DNA of 64,000 nucleotides from a virus. The notes below the pieces were generated by a model. That model did no database searches. It saw only the letters and a list, made by a program, of their open reading frames with translations, and was not told the DNA's origin. The position numbers were made by a program, and so were the translations under genes. Location: the IMG/VR virus record IMGVR_UViG_3300042387_001265, positions 1-64,000 of that record, one strand, 5' to 3'. Below are positions 1 to 8,216 of the stretch, piece by piece (the stretch's first letter is position 1; every line of letters starts with the position of its first letter).

Positions 1-2128
1 TTTTATCTCTTAGAAGTGCTTGAAGTTCAGTAGATGCTAACCCAAGTTTTCCTCCAGTAGCTTTATCTAAATCTGTTAATCCAGTTGATAAAGCACCTAC
101 CAATGTGCTTATCGCACTTCCTCCATCAGTTTTATTCTCTGTGTCCGATGAGGGTGACGATTTTGGCTCTTGAGGCTGCATTGAAGGCGAAGCCATATCA
201 GGAGCTGTTGCTGCTGCGGCTTGTGTTGGTATAGATTTGCTTGGTCTCTGTTCGTTTGGCGTGGAAGAAGCTACTGTTGTGGGTGAGCCACCAGTCAATA
301 GGGGATCATAACCCCTAAAAATATCTGCACGTAAATCTGCATGTTTAGCATGATGTTTACTTTCTACCATCACACCATTTTTTTGATATGTTCTTGCTTT
401 CTGCTGAATTATCTGTGCTGCTTTATTCATATCGCCCGATTTGATTGCATCAGCAAGGTCTTTTGTAATTAAGCCTGGACCCCCAGCAAAACTTAAATCC
501 ATTAATGCATATTGTTGCATAGGATTCAGACCACTCCAAACATCTTGACCAGCAAGTTTGTTTATCTGTCTTTTTGCTCCATTTGCGTGATTCATTACAT
601 CCTGAATGTACAAGTCTTTGACTTGTTGTTCAGTTAAAGGTGTGTTTCTGTCTGCTTTAACGAATCTACCACCAATAAACACACCACCTTTGTCTTGTTC
701 TTCTTTACTTAACTTGTGTCCTATGCCAATTGTATCTGTTCCACCTTCTGGACTAGCGTAAGCCAATGTTCTGAAACCTTCACGTTTCTTTTTACGCTCA
801 AATTCCATGCCAATATATTCTTCAAGTGATTTGGGCATACCCGCAGGATTTTGATTCACTGGTCGTGACGGTGTTGGTGATGGACTCGGTGATGGACTCG
901 GTGATGGTGCCGGTGAGGGCGATGGTCCGGGTGATGGACTTGGTGATGGACTTGGTGAAGGTCCTGGACCAGTTGGTCTGTCTGTTCTGTCTGGCGTCAT
1001 TGCGTCATATGCAGTATAAGCAACACCCGCAACTACGCCTAGACCCATAAGCTTATCTACTCTGGAGTATCCTGATTTTTTACCGGGTACATTACCACCT
1101 TTTCCGCCACCACCGCCACCGCCACCGCCACCTAAACCAGCGGCTTTCATGCCCGCTCCCTGCAATGAACCAATAAAAAATTGCATAGCACCTTGAAGCA
1201 CAGCAGTTGCTACTGCTAATCCAATGAGTGCTTGCTTTAGAGTGACTTTTCCACCTTCCCATTCAAATATGGGCATGTTCATCACTTCACCGATGAAATT
1301 CAGAATAGCGTTTACAATGTATTGGAACTGTTTTTTAACTTCTTCGTTGCTCACAATATTTTGACCAATTTTTAAAGCGCCAACGATTACGTCTTTAATG
1401 ACCAAGAATACGCTTATAGCACCTTCTTTTAGTGCATCGGAGTTTTCTGATAGAAGATTTTTGGTTACACTGTATGCAGCTTTAATAGCATTTGCAATTC
1501 CACTGATAATTGCTACAATAACACCACTAATTGTTTGTTGATTTTCAGGATCACTTACAAACTTACTGAAGAAGTTTGCGCCAGAAACAATAGCATCACC
1601 AATAAATTTAAAAACAGATTTTGCTACATTAAAAATTGAATTTATAACTTCTTGGTCATTTAATATATTTCGAATGAAAGACATCCCTTTTTGAAGAACA
1701 TCTGATATATTGATGATTAATTTTTTAGTCAAATCTGTTATGGTACCCATAACATCAGACATATTCAGAAGCTTTGAGATTCCTATTGATGCTAATCCAA
1801 CCAAAGCAAACTTGAAGATACCAGAAAGAACATCTTTTATCATTTCCAAAAAAGATTTTTTATCTTCTTTGACTATATTTTTTTCAACTTTTGTTGGACC
1901 CTTTTTATATTTTGCAGCATAATCATCGGCTCTCTGTCTTTGACGAGCGACCGCACTGGCTTTCTTCTCATCTTCAAAAAGTTTGGTAAGTTTTAAGACA
2001 CTTATTTTTAATAAAGAAACGTCTTTTGCAAGTGTCTCAAGTGTCTTTTCAGTTTTTACTTTAAAAGATGGATTATTGGGATCTGTAATAAATTTTCCGG
2101 TTTTTGGATCTCTTAATTGATTTGCCAT
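1..2128 (-). CDS. Probable tape-measure/baseplate-hub protein with internal lysozyme domain (partial, 3' end off window)
   Basis: An open frame starts at the ATG at 2128-2126 and continues without a stop to the left edge, so at least 709 residues are visible. Residues 1-100 are polar and lysine-rich. About 100-320 is a run of hydrophobic and amphipathic helices. A glycine run follows near 333-345, then a Pro-Ser-rich linker near 383-428. Residues about 433-590 form a phage-lysozyme-like domain with REGFRTLAY (Glu450 as likely catalytic acid) and DTIGIGHKL (Thr466, His471), as in T4 lysozyme. The usual second acid (Asp20 of T4) is not at its normal spacing; a Ser-Pro-Glu stretch lies there. 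It directly follows the gp26/extension pair, the place where tail phages keep the tape measure; this role is inference. The lysozyme could digest peptidoglycan during tail penetration. Confidence 0.7.
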   Translation of the reverse strand, partial: MANQLRDPKTGKFITDPNNPSFKVKTEKTLETLAKDVSLLKISVLKLTKLFEDEKKASAVARQRQRADDYAAKYKKGPTKVEKNIVKEDKKSFLEMIKDVLSGIFKFALVGLASIGISKLLNMSDVMGTITDLTKKLIINISDVLQKGMSFIRNILNDQEVINSIFNVAKSVFKFIGDAIVSGANFFSKFVSDPENQQTISGVIVAIISGIANAIKAAYSVTKNLLSENSDALKEGAISVFLVIKDVIVGALKIGQNIVSNEEVKKQFQYIVNAILNFIGEVMNMPIFEWEGGKVTLKQALIGLAVATAVLQGAMQFFIGSLQGAGMKAAGLGGGGGGGGGGKGGNVPGKKSGYSRVDKLMGLGVVAGVAYTAYDAMTPDRTDRPTGPGPSPSPSPSPSPGPSPSPAPSPSPSPSPSPTPSRPVNQNPAGMPKSLEEYIGMEFERKKKREGFRTLAYASPEGGTDTIGIGHKLSKEEQDKGGVFIGGRFVKADRNTPLTEQQVKDLYIQDVMNHANGAKRQINKLAGQDVWSGLNPMQQYALMDLSFAGGPGLITKDLADAIKSGDMNKAAQIIQQKARTYQKNGVMVESKHHAKHADLRADIFRGYDPLLTGGSPTTVASSTPNEQRPSKSIPTQAAAATAPDMASPSMQPQEPKSSPSSDTENKTDGGSAISTLVGALSTGLTDLDKATGGKLGLASTELQALLRDK

Positions 2129-2131
2129 TTT

Positions 2132-2329
2132 TTATTTACCAGATTGTCTTCTTTCTTCTTTTACTCTTTCTGCTTCTTCGTTCAAATGTTTGATTAACAA
2201 ATCTATGTAAACTTGTCTTTCCCAAGGTATCAAATTATCCAATTCAGTCAAACTATATTTGTGATGCTGCATCAAAGCAAAGTTAGTTTGAAAGTAATTA
2301 CCTAATGTCTCATGACTAAATGTTATACG
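2132..2329 (-). CDS. Probable -1 frameshift extension of gp26 (gp51-position tail chaperone domain)
   Basis: This is the -1 frame downstream of the slippery site at 2335-2329. Translation resumes at Arg (codon 2329-2327) and runs about 65 codons to a TAA at 2134-2132. The peptide has a hydrophobic/acidic core with LTELDNLIPWERQVYIDLL and a charged C-terminal helix. The frame also has an open start at 2377, but that start lacks a ribosome-binding site and would lie inside gp26. A short product made by frameshifting just before the tape-measure gene is the layout of lambda gpG-GT-type tail chaperones. T4 has gene 51 in this position. Independent initiation cannot be excluded. Confidence 0.6.
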   Translation of the reverse strand, partial: RITFSHETLGNYFQTNFALMQHHKYSLTELDNLIPWERQVYIDLLIKHLNEEAERVKEERRQSGK

Positions 2330-3054
2330 AAAAAACTTTGGACGCCTTCCAAAGTGATGTCTTCGTCGTAACCGCATTTATCGCAATGAAAGTGAACATC
2401 TTTTTTCAGTTTAGGCAATGATGTAAAAAATGCAGAGAGTTTTTCTAAATCACCCTGTTTCATATTTTCAACAAATTCAACAAGTTCTTCTTTTCGTGTA
2501 TCTTTAGCGTAGTAAACTTGTTCATCATCATAAATGTAATCAATACATGAAACAATTACGTTTAAAATCTGTTGCATATCTTGACCGTCTAAGTCATTAC
2601 TATCAATTGAGCCAAATGTAGGATACTTTAAAACAACACCAATTTTGTCTGTAATCTGTATCTTGTTAGAGTGATTTTCATTTCTTGTTGGAGTAATCTC
2701 TAAAACATTAACATCAATTTTTACCAAATTGCCACATTTCTTCTCTTCACCTTTTTCCATTACATCATTATTACAATTGAATCTTAGATTTACGACCTCT
2801 CCGATTGATCTTGCACGAAGTTGTAAAAACAAATATTCAATGTCAAAAGTGGCCATGTTATCAATATCGATATCGTCAAGCACACAGTTTCTTAAAACTT
2901 GTTTGATGGCATTGATCGTATCTTTAGGCTCACTTGTCTCTGCTGCCATCAAAAATATTTTCTGTTCTTTTACCAGAAAAGGTCTAAATCTAATTGTTTG
3001 TTTATTAGAAATTAGTGTTGTTTCGTAAATAGGTACGTCTAGTTTAGGTAACAT
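2323..3054 (-). CDS. 26: Baseplate hub/tail assembly protein, T4 gp26-like
   Basis: The 243-residue product resembles the T4 gp26 baseplate family. The N-terminus has LPKLDVPIYETTL and a segment (IRFRPFLVKEQKIFLMA) typical of this family in T4-like phages, and the length is close to T4 gp26 (208). The C-terminal part contains HCDKCGYD, with a CxxC pair, and an earlier segment has Cys residues (CNNDVMEKGEEKKC), so metal binding is possible. A good ribosome-binding site (GAGGA) precedes the ATG at 3054. The gene ends with a T TTT TTC heptamer directly before the stop, giving an alternative C-terminus by -1 frameshift. The family assignment is from sequence pattern; the chaperone role is inferred from context. 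Confidence 0.75.
   Translation of the reverse strand: MLPKLDVPIYETTLISNKQTIRFRPFLVKEQKIFLMAAETSEPKDTINAIKQVLRNCVLDDIDIDNMATFDIEYLFLQLRARSIGEVVNLRFNCNNDVMEKGEEKKCGNLVKIDVNVLEITPTRNENHSNKIQITDKIGVVLKYPTFGSIDSNDLDGQDMQQILNVIVSCIDYIYDDEQVYYAKDTRKEELVEFVENMKQGDLEKLSAFFTSLPKLKKDVHFHCDKCGYDEDITLEGVQSFFV
2329..2335 (-). promoter_or_regulatory. Candidate -1 programmed ribosomal frameshift site (T TTT TTC)
   Basis: On the minus strand the last gp26 codons read AGT TTT TTC GTA TAA. The heptamer T TTT TTC fits the X XXY YYZ rule exactly in the zero frame, two codons before the stop. Slipping back one base leads into a 65-codon open frame that looks like real protein. No clear downstream stem-loop or pseudoknot was found by eye, so efficiency is unknown. 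Confidence 0.6.
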
Positions 3055-3070
3055 AATATCCTCACTTTAA

Positions 3071-3802
3071 TTAAAAAATTGCTCTTGTAATAGCTCCAGC
3101 ACCGCCTTGAACCGCTGATGTAATAATATTTCCAATATCATATTTACTATCAAGAATTGGCTCATATCTACGATATGCAAACTGAACGCTTAAACGATGA
3201 AAGCCATCATCACCCCATGATAGTTGTTGTGCAGCAATGTTTATCGGAAAAGCATCTAAAAATTTTACAGCAAAAATCTGTTTGACATCATCGTTATATT
3301 GTTTGACTGTAATTTCAGTCATGTACTTTGTGTTTTGACCTTTAGGAAAACGCATGTTAAATGTATCTGTTGGCATAATAGCTTCTGTCCAACGCTCAAA
3401 TAGCTTTCTCTCATAGAAGTCGTTTGTGCAAACAAACGTTAAAGTTGTTTCACCATATTGAACTTGATATGGAATTTTGTAAGTTGGTCCATAAATTTTT
3501 ACATCTTCAGTTACAAAACTTTTGCCAGGCAATTCTGCTGACTCACACTGAAGAGCAAGATATCTTGTCATACCAGGATTAGCGCCAAAGTTTTCACCCT
3601 GTCTTCCTAGAGCAGAGTTGATGGCGCTGCTTACATCCGACATAATTGAATTAGGAAAATTCAGAATTCTTTCAATCAAAGAATTGCTAATGTATTCTCC
3701 GATATATGGAGGTATTGGTAAAATGACTTCAAATCTGTTTGTCCTTGCAAGACCTTCTTTTGCATTGACGTTAGATAAAAATGCGTTAGGTGAAAATGAC
3801 AT
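3071..3802 (-). CDS. Tail-tube-fold baseplate protein (gp54/gp48-type candidate)
   Basis: The 243-residue product begins with a region in which NRFEVILPIPP is followed by a helix. From about residue 80 it has the beta-sandwich pattern of T4 gp19-type tube proteins: CESAELPGKSF, then a YGPTYKIPYQVQYGETTLTF strand pair, FERWTEAIMP, and a closing strand set (WGDDGFHRLSVQFAYRRYEP). It resembles the gp19 protein at 53204 in order of motifs but is longer, as expected for a baseplate-tube initiator such as T4 gp54. The gene overlaps the preceding stop by one base (TAATG), indicating translational coupling. The exact T4 equivalent is inference. Confidence 0.6.
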   Translation of the reverse strand: MSFSPNAFLSNVNAKEGLARTNRFEVILPIPPYIGEYISNSLIERILNFPNSIMSDVSSAINSALGRQGENFGANPGMTRYLALQCESAELPGKSFVTEDVKIYGPTYKIPYQVQYGETTLTFVCTNDFYERKLFERWTEAIMPTDTFNMRFPKGQNTKYMTEITVKQYNDDVKQIFAVKFLDAFPINIAAQQLSWGDDGFHRLSVQFAYRRYEPILDSKYDIGNIITSAVQGGAGAITRAIF

Positions 3803-4383
3803 TAAAATTGTTCCTTTGATTCCATCCAGACTTTATTTTTTCGTTCTTTAGCAAACTGTTCGACTGGCAATAACGCTGCAATATCCCATTCATCTGCTGT
3901 AATTTCCAAAAACCTAGACTTCACATGCATAAACAAATATTTTTTCATACATGGCTTTGCTTCAAAAATTCTTGATGCAGCCCTTAGATATTCGTAGCTT
4001 ATCTTTAACTTAGTTGTCTCATCATACTCATGATTGTTCATAATTGTACTGAGTTTATCCAGCAAAGTTATTCTATATTTTGGACTAATGTAATGTAAGT
4101 TAATTCCAAGAAATCCGTCAGGATATCTTTTAATTGGTATGACAAGAGGAAATTTGTCATAATAGGGTAATTCGTCTTTTAGTTTAGGATCGTAGAAGTA
4201 GAAGTACATTCTTCCAATCAGAGACTTCTCACGAACTCTCATTCTATCCCGCATGAGGTCTTTACGAGAAACACGCAAATTTATCATCTTTGCCTTCAAC
4301 CATTGACGGGCAATTCTTGTGCGTGGTTCCAGACCCTCTTTTGCTAGAGATTCTTTAATTCTGTCTATTAGTCTTTTGGCCAT
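3802..4383 (-). CDS. Conserved phage protein of unknown function, next to gp4
   Basis: About 193 residues starting at the ATG at 4383; an upstream in-frame TTG at 4386 is less likely. The N-terminus is basic (MAKRLIDRIKES; several Arg/Lys clusters to residue 55). The central part carries GRMYFYFYDPK, LPYYDKFPLVIPI and GFLGINLHYISPKYR, which look conserved and structural. The C-terminus is mixed helical and charged. I do not recognise a catalytic motif. Its position directly after gp4 would suit a head- or DNA-end-related protein such as T4 gp2, but I cannot show that homology. A CTAAATA late-type motif lies 5 bases upstream of the ATG. Confidence 0.6.
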   Translation of the reverse strand: MAKRLIDRIKESLAKEGLEPRTRIARQWLKAKMINLRVSRKDLMRDRMRVREKSLIGRMYFYFYDPKLKDELPYYDKFPLVIPIKRYPDGFLGINLHYISPKYRITLLDKLSTIMNNHEYDETTKLKISYEYLRAASRIFEAKPCMKKYLFMHVKSRFLEITADEWDIAALLPVEQFAKERKNKVWMESKEQF

Positions 4384-4395
4384 CAACTATTTAGT

Positions 4396-4827
4396 CTAAA
4401 TTCCTAAGTCTTTTTCTGTGAGAATTTGGAATTTCCAACCACGTTCGTGACAAAATTCGTCGGCAGCTTTCCACTTTTGTTGATTAACAATGTAAGTGTA
4501 CGATTCTTGTATGTACCTTTTTGTTTTTCTTTGTTGCTTTGGCGGCTGTGTTTGGCACTCCGGCTTGACTTCAATGATATAAGTCATTACGGTATTGTCT
4601 TTTCTTTTGACTTTTGCTATGAAATCCGGAAAGTATCTATGCATTTTTTTGTCTACGGGATTATAATATGGTATGGGAAGTTCTTCTGAACCCCACCAAA
4701 TGACTGCCGGATTGTTGTCTAAATATTTCATAACACGCACCTCCCATGATGAACGATATATGATATTCGTTGCATCTCCCTTGTATTTTTCTGGATGTTT
4801 GGGTGTGAATTTACCTTTGTATGACAT
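4396..4827 (-). CDS. 4: Head completion protein gp4, TnsA-like nuclease fold
   Basis: The 143-residue product matches T4 gp4 (also called gp50) along its length. It begins MSYKGKFTPKHPEKYKGD and continues ITYRSSWE-type (here IIYRSSWEVRVMKY), NPAVIWWGSEE, RYFPDF and YIIEVKPE, ending in a W-containing helix and ILTEKDLGI. The PDF and EVK pair is the acid-acid-lysine pattern of TnsA/restriction-like nucleases. In T4 this protein is added to filled heads and is needed for head completion. It is the first gene of the leftward operon and starts 33 bp from the rightward gene at 4860. No strong ribosome-binding site is visible. Confidence 0.88.
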   Translation of the reverse strand: MSYKGKFTPKHPEKYKGDATNIIYRSSWEVRVMKYLDNNPAVIWWGSEELPIPYYNPVDKKMHRYFPDFIAKVKRKDNTVMTYIIEVKPECQTQPPKQQRKTKRYIQESYTYIVNQQKWKAADEFCHERGWKFQILTEKDLGI

Positions 4828-4832
4828 AAATA
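4826..4832 (+). promoter_or_regulatory. Late-promoter motif (ATAAATA) for the gp48-gp53-gp27 operon
   Basis: ATAAATA matches the T4 late -10 consensus TATAAATA at seven of eight positions. It overlaps the gp4 start on the other strand. A start of transcription about 6 bases downstream would leave a 20-25 base leader containing AGGAA before the ATG at 4860. A weak inverted repeat CTAGT/ACTAG (4836-4851) lies in that leader. Confidence 0.5.
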
Positions 4833-4859
4833 TATCTAGTCAACTTACTAGGAAACTCC

Positions 4860-6185
4860 ATGGCCTTTTTCGGTTTAACAGACATAAAATTTAATGATAT
4901 TGGAAGAAGAGGTCCACTCAATGCTTTAGAGAGCAGTGAGAAATTCACCAGTAGCATACTAAGATATCCTGAAGATGTCGCTTCAGCTCCAGACAGATAT
5001 CATTACATGATGTTTTTTGTTCGTGAACAAGTAAATACTAGATTTTCAGCAGAAGCTAGAGGCTTTGGACAATCGTTCTCAGCAACAGACGAAAAAGGTG
5101 TTTTTGATAGTTTCAATGCACAAGTAAAAGGAGATGGATTAGTTTCATCTTCTGCTGAATCGGGCTTATCTGGTTTACTCAACAATGCAATCGGCAGTGC
5201 GTTATCAAAAGGAGCCAATCTTCTTAGTGGAAAAGGTGGTGCAACTGGCAAAGTTGGCTCAGCTATCAGTAGTTTTGTGAGTGGTCCACCAAAAGCAACA
5301 CCCGAACCAAAAAATAATTCAGCGATTCAAGAATCAGTTAAAGAAATTACAGATAAAAGTGCATTTGGCTTTTTGAATAAAACACGATTGACAAAAGATG
5401 CAATCGCTTTGTATATGCCGGACACAATTAATTTTGATTCCACTGCAAGTTACTCTGATTTAAGACCGGGTGAAGAAAAACTCGGTCAGTTTTTAGCAGC
5501 GGCTCCTGAACTTATTGAAGCGTATAGAAAAGGTGGTGCAGTTGCTCTTGGAAAAACAGCTTTAAAATCTGGTGTCGCACAGTTGGCGGCACAAGAAATA
5601 GCAACAACTGCTGCTGGTCAAACTGGAAGATTAGGCGTTTACGCAACAACCGGCAAAGTTACAAATCCAATGATTGAGTTGATATACGGTTCTCCCGACT
5701 TGAGAACGTTTCAATTTGAATTTATGTTTTATCCTAGAAGTGAAAAAGAAGCTTATGAAGTTCAACGAATCATAGACCGCTTTAGATTTCATCAAGCACC
5801 CGAATTGGATAAATTTGAAAGTGGTAGACAAACTGGTATGTTAATACCACCGTCAGAATTTGATATTAAATTTTATTATGCGGGTAAACAAAATCCAAAC
5901 ATTCCTCCTATCTCTTCATGTGTATTGACAAGTGTTCAAGTCAACTTTGCACCAAGAGGATGGAGTGCATACGAATCTTTAGGAGAAAACACTCCTGCTT
6001 TAGGTAGAACTGGTATGCCAACAGCAATTCAAATGTCATTACAGTTTAGAGAAACAACATACATCACTAAAGAAGATTTTAGTGACCAAAGTGCAAGTAA
6101 AGTTACACAAAGTCAAGCAGCACAGTCTGGAGGACAATCAGGAACTTATCTGGGTCGTCAAGCTGCTTTTGGAAAAATAGCATAA
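4860..6185 (+). CDS. 48: Baseplate tail-tube cap, gp48-like
   Basis: The 441-residue product has an N-terminal strand region (FFGLTDIKFNDIG), a long Gly/Ser/Ala-rich low-complexity middle (about residues 90-160) and a C-terminal tube-fold region. The latter includes NPMIELIYGSPDLRTFQFEF, FYPRSEKEAYEVQRIIDRFR, IPPSEFDIKFYY, a proline-asparagine turn, and QMSLQFRETTYITKEDF. This C-terminal signature is typical of the tail-tube cap proteins of T4-like aquatic phages. It sits directly before gp53, in keeping with baseplate gene order. In T4, gp48 and gp54 form the platform on which the tail tube polymerises. Confidence 0.75.
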   Translation: MAFFGLTDIKFNDIGRRGPLNALESSEKFTSSILRYPEDVASAPDRYHYMMFFVREQVNTRFSAEARGFGQSFSATDEKGVFDSFNAQVKGDGLVSSSAESGLSGLLNNAIGSALSKGANLLSGKGGATGKVGSAISSFVSGPPKATPEPKNNSAIQESVKEITDKSAFGFLNKTRLTKDAIALYMPDTINFDSTASYSDLRPGEEKLGQFLAAAPELIEAYRKGGAVALGKTALKSGVAQLAAQEIATTAAGQTGRLGVYATTGKVTNPMIELIYGSPDLRTFQFEFMFYPRSEKEAYEVQRIIDRFRFHQAPELDKFESGRQTGMLIPPSEFDIKFYYAGKQNPNIPPISSCVLTSVQVNFAPRGWSAYESLGENTPALGRTGMPTAIQMSLQFRETTYITKEDFSDQSASKVTQSQAAQSGGQSGTYLGRQAAFGKIA

Positions 6186-6189
6186 AAAA

Positions 6190-6861
6190 ATGGCAGATTA
6201 TTTTAACAATTTTCCACTCACATTCTATTCGTCTGGTGCAAATAATGTTACGAGTGTTGATACTGTAACTAATATTATTGCACGTTTTGGATTTGAAGAA
6301 ACATTAAAAGAAAATTCTTCAGCATTTTATCCGTATACAATTAAAGACTCTGATACGCCGGAAATCATAGCTGCAAAAATATATAATAATCCGGAAAGAC
6401 ATTGGGTTGTTTTAATGTTTAATGATATTATGGATCCACAATATGACTGGCCTTTATCTTATGAAGCTTTCAATGATTTTGTAGACAAAAAATATTCTGG
6501 TCCATCATATGCAAACACTACCACTTCCGGTGCCGGACTTTCGTGGGCAAAAAATACAGCAAATGTTCAAGCTTACTATAAGATAGTAACAAGAACAGCA
6601 GTTAAAAAAACTCCAGAAAACAAATTAATTACAGAGAAAATTCAACTTGATGCAAATACTTACGCAAATGTAGTCGCTTCAACTGCAACGTACACTTTAT
6701 CTAATGGTGAGGCAATTACAGAAAGTATTACAAAAGAGACAAAAACATACTATCAATATGAGGATGAACTCAACGACAGTAAAAGAAAAATTAAAATATT
6801 AAAACCTGAATTTTTAACAACTGTAATGAGAGAATTTAAAGAAGTCATTAATCCATCATGA
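6190..6861 (+). CDS. 53: Baseplate wedge protein gp53
   Basis: The 223-residue product carries the gp53 family hallmark near residues 50-80: a YPYTIKDSDTPEIIAAKIYN segment followed by NPERHWVVLMFNDIMDP, equivalent to the T4 gp53 stretch ending in YWVLLMCN. The N-terminus (YFNNFPLTFY) is also typical. In T4 gp53 joins neighbouring wedges around the hub. It starts 4 bases after the preceding stop, and its end overlaps the gp27 start (ATGA). Confidence 0.88.
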   Translation: MADYFNNFPLTFYSSGANNVTSVDTVTNIIARFGFEETLKENSSAFYPYTIKDSDTPEIIAAKIYNNPERHWVVLMFNDIMDPQYDWPLSYEAFNDFVDKKYSGPSYANTTTSGAGLSWAKNTANVQAYYKIVTRTAVKKTPENKLITEKIQLDANTYANVVASTATYTLSNGEAITESITKETKTYYQYEDELNDSKRKIKILKPEFLTTVMREFKEVINPS

Positions 6862-8213
6862 ACTTAATTGAACCAACACAGTATCGAATTGAAGAGATGT
6901 TTATTATCACCAAAGGTGGACCAATAAGCATAGAAAATATGTTCGAGGAACTAAATCTTTTTGATTCTTTATTTCTTCCTGTAATTTCGGGAAATATTCT
7001 TATTGTTGATACCAAACAAATGATAAAGAAACTGGTTTTTGATGGAACTGAGGTAATTGGAATGACATTAACAAAAGGCATAGGTTCAAGTTTTGCGTCA
7101 TTCAAAAAGTCCTATAGAATTTATAATCTTTCAGACAGACGAAATAGAAATCAAACAACTGAAACGTATATTCTACATTTTGTTTCAGATGAATTTATTT
7201 TATCCGAACAGAAAAAAGTTGATAAAAGTTATCAAACCACTTATTCCGATGTGGTCGATAAAATTATGACACACTATTTAAAAGTGCCTAAAACCAGTAG
7301 AGGTGGATTTCAATCTTCTTATGGCATTAGAAAAATAGTTATACCCAATTTACCAGCTTTAGATGCTATTGAGTGGTGTACAAAAAGAGCTTTGAGTATA
7401 AACAACTCTCCAGAATATCTTTTTTTCTGTAATGCTGAAGGATTCAATTTTCTTCCGTTATCAACACTTTTAACCAAAAATTCAATTCTAAACATTAGCT
7501 TTACGCCAAAAAATCTCGGTGAAGGAGATGAGTTTTATGAGCTAAGTCGTGCTAGAAGTTTTGAAGTATTATCTCAATATGATTTGATAGATAAGATACA
7601 AAGCGGCGTAAATGCAAATAAATTATTGGCGTTTGACCCTATCACAAAATCATTTGGTACTCAAGAAATTTCTCTGGAAGAGATTTATAAGTTAGTTGAA
7701 CACGCAAATAAAAATGCAATCGATGCGGTAATACACAATCGAGATAACGAAACGACAACCCACAATTCTTATGATTCAAAACAAGCATTAAGTGTATACA
7801 ATCAAATTCGTGGTAAAAGTAGTTACGTAAAAGAGAATGACCCAACTTCGATTTCCAAGAATGAACCCTATGAGTTATTTGTAACTCAAAGAAAAGCTAT
7901 AATGAGTAACTTGATGACAAAAAGATTAAAAATTACCATGCCTGGAAATTTTCAATTAACATCAGGCAAAAATGTGAATTTTGATACTTCTGGATTTGGA
8001 ACACACTCAAAAGGAAAAGAGGGTGAGCAAGATGATTCGATTAGTGGTAAATATATTATAACGGGAACAAGACACATTATCAGTTCAACAAGACATATTA
8101 CAGTTATGGAAGTGGCAACAGATTCTACGAATCAAAAACCTCAAGTTAATACTCCAGAACAAACTAAAGTTGCAACAGATTATTCAAAAATTTTTGCGAC
8201 ATATACTGGATAA
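6858..8213 (+). CDS. 27: Baseplate hub protein, gp27-like
   Basis: The 451-residue product has the features of gp27/gp44-type hub rings: an N-terminal beta domain (YRIEEMFIITKGGPISIENMF, then EELNLFDSLFLPVISGNI), a helical middle with EWCTKRAL, and a C-terminal beta domain ending in GKYIITGTRHIISSTRH and ITVMEVATDS. The last segment is the usual hub-protein closing pattern. T4 gp27 forms the trimeric ring that turns six-fold sheath symmetry into the three-fold spike of gp5. The next gene downstream is the gp5-type spike, which supports the call. Confidence 0.8.
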   Translation: MNLIEPTQYRIEEMFIITKGGPISIENMFEELNLFDSLFLPVISGNILIVDTKQMIKKLVFDGTEVIGMTLTKGIGSSFASFKKSYRIYNLSDRRNRNQTTETYILHFVSDEFILSEQKKVDKSYQTTYSDVVDKIMTHYLKVPKTSRGGFQSSYGIRKIVIPNLPALDAIEWCTKRALSINNSPEYLFFCNAEGFNFLPLSTLLTKNSILNISFTPKNLGEGDEFYELSRARSFEVLSQYDLIDKIQSGVNANKLLAFDPITKSFGTQEISLEEIYKLVEHANKNAIDAVIHNRDNETTTHNSYDSKQALSVYNQIRGKSSYVKENDPTSISKNEPYELFVTQRKAIMSNLMTKRLKITMPGNFQLTSGKNVNFDTSGFGTHSKGKEGEQDDSISGKYIITGTRHIISSTRHITVMEVATDSTNQKPQVNTPEQTKVATDYSKIFATYTG

Positions 8214-8216
8214 AAA

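Noticed and set aside
826-1050. Plus-strand ORF rich in Met, Val and Asp
   Set aside because: It is the antisense reading of the Pro-Ser linker of the minus-strand lysozyme-containing protein.
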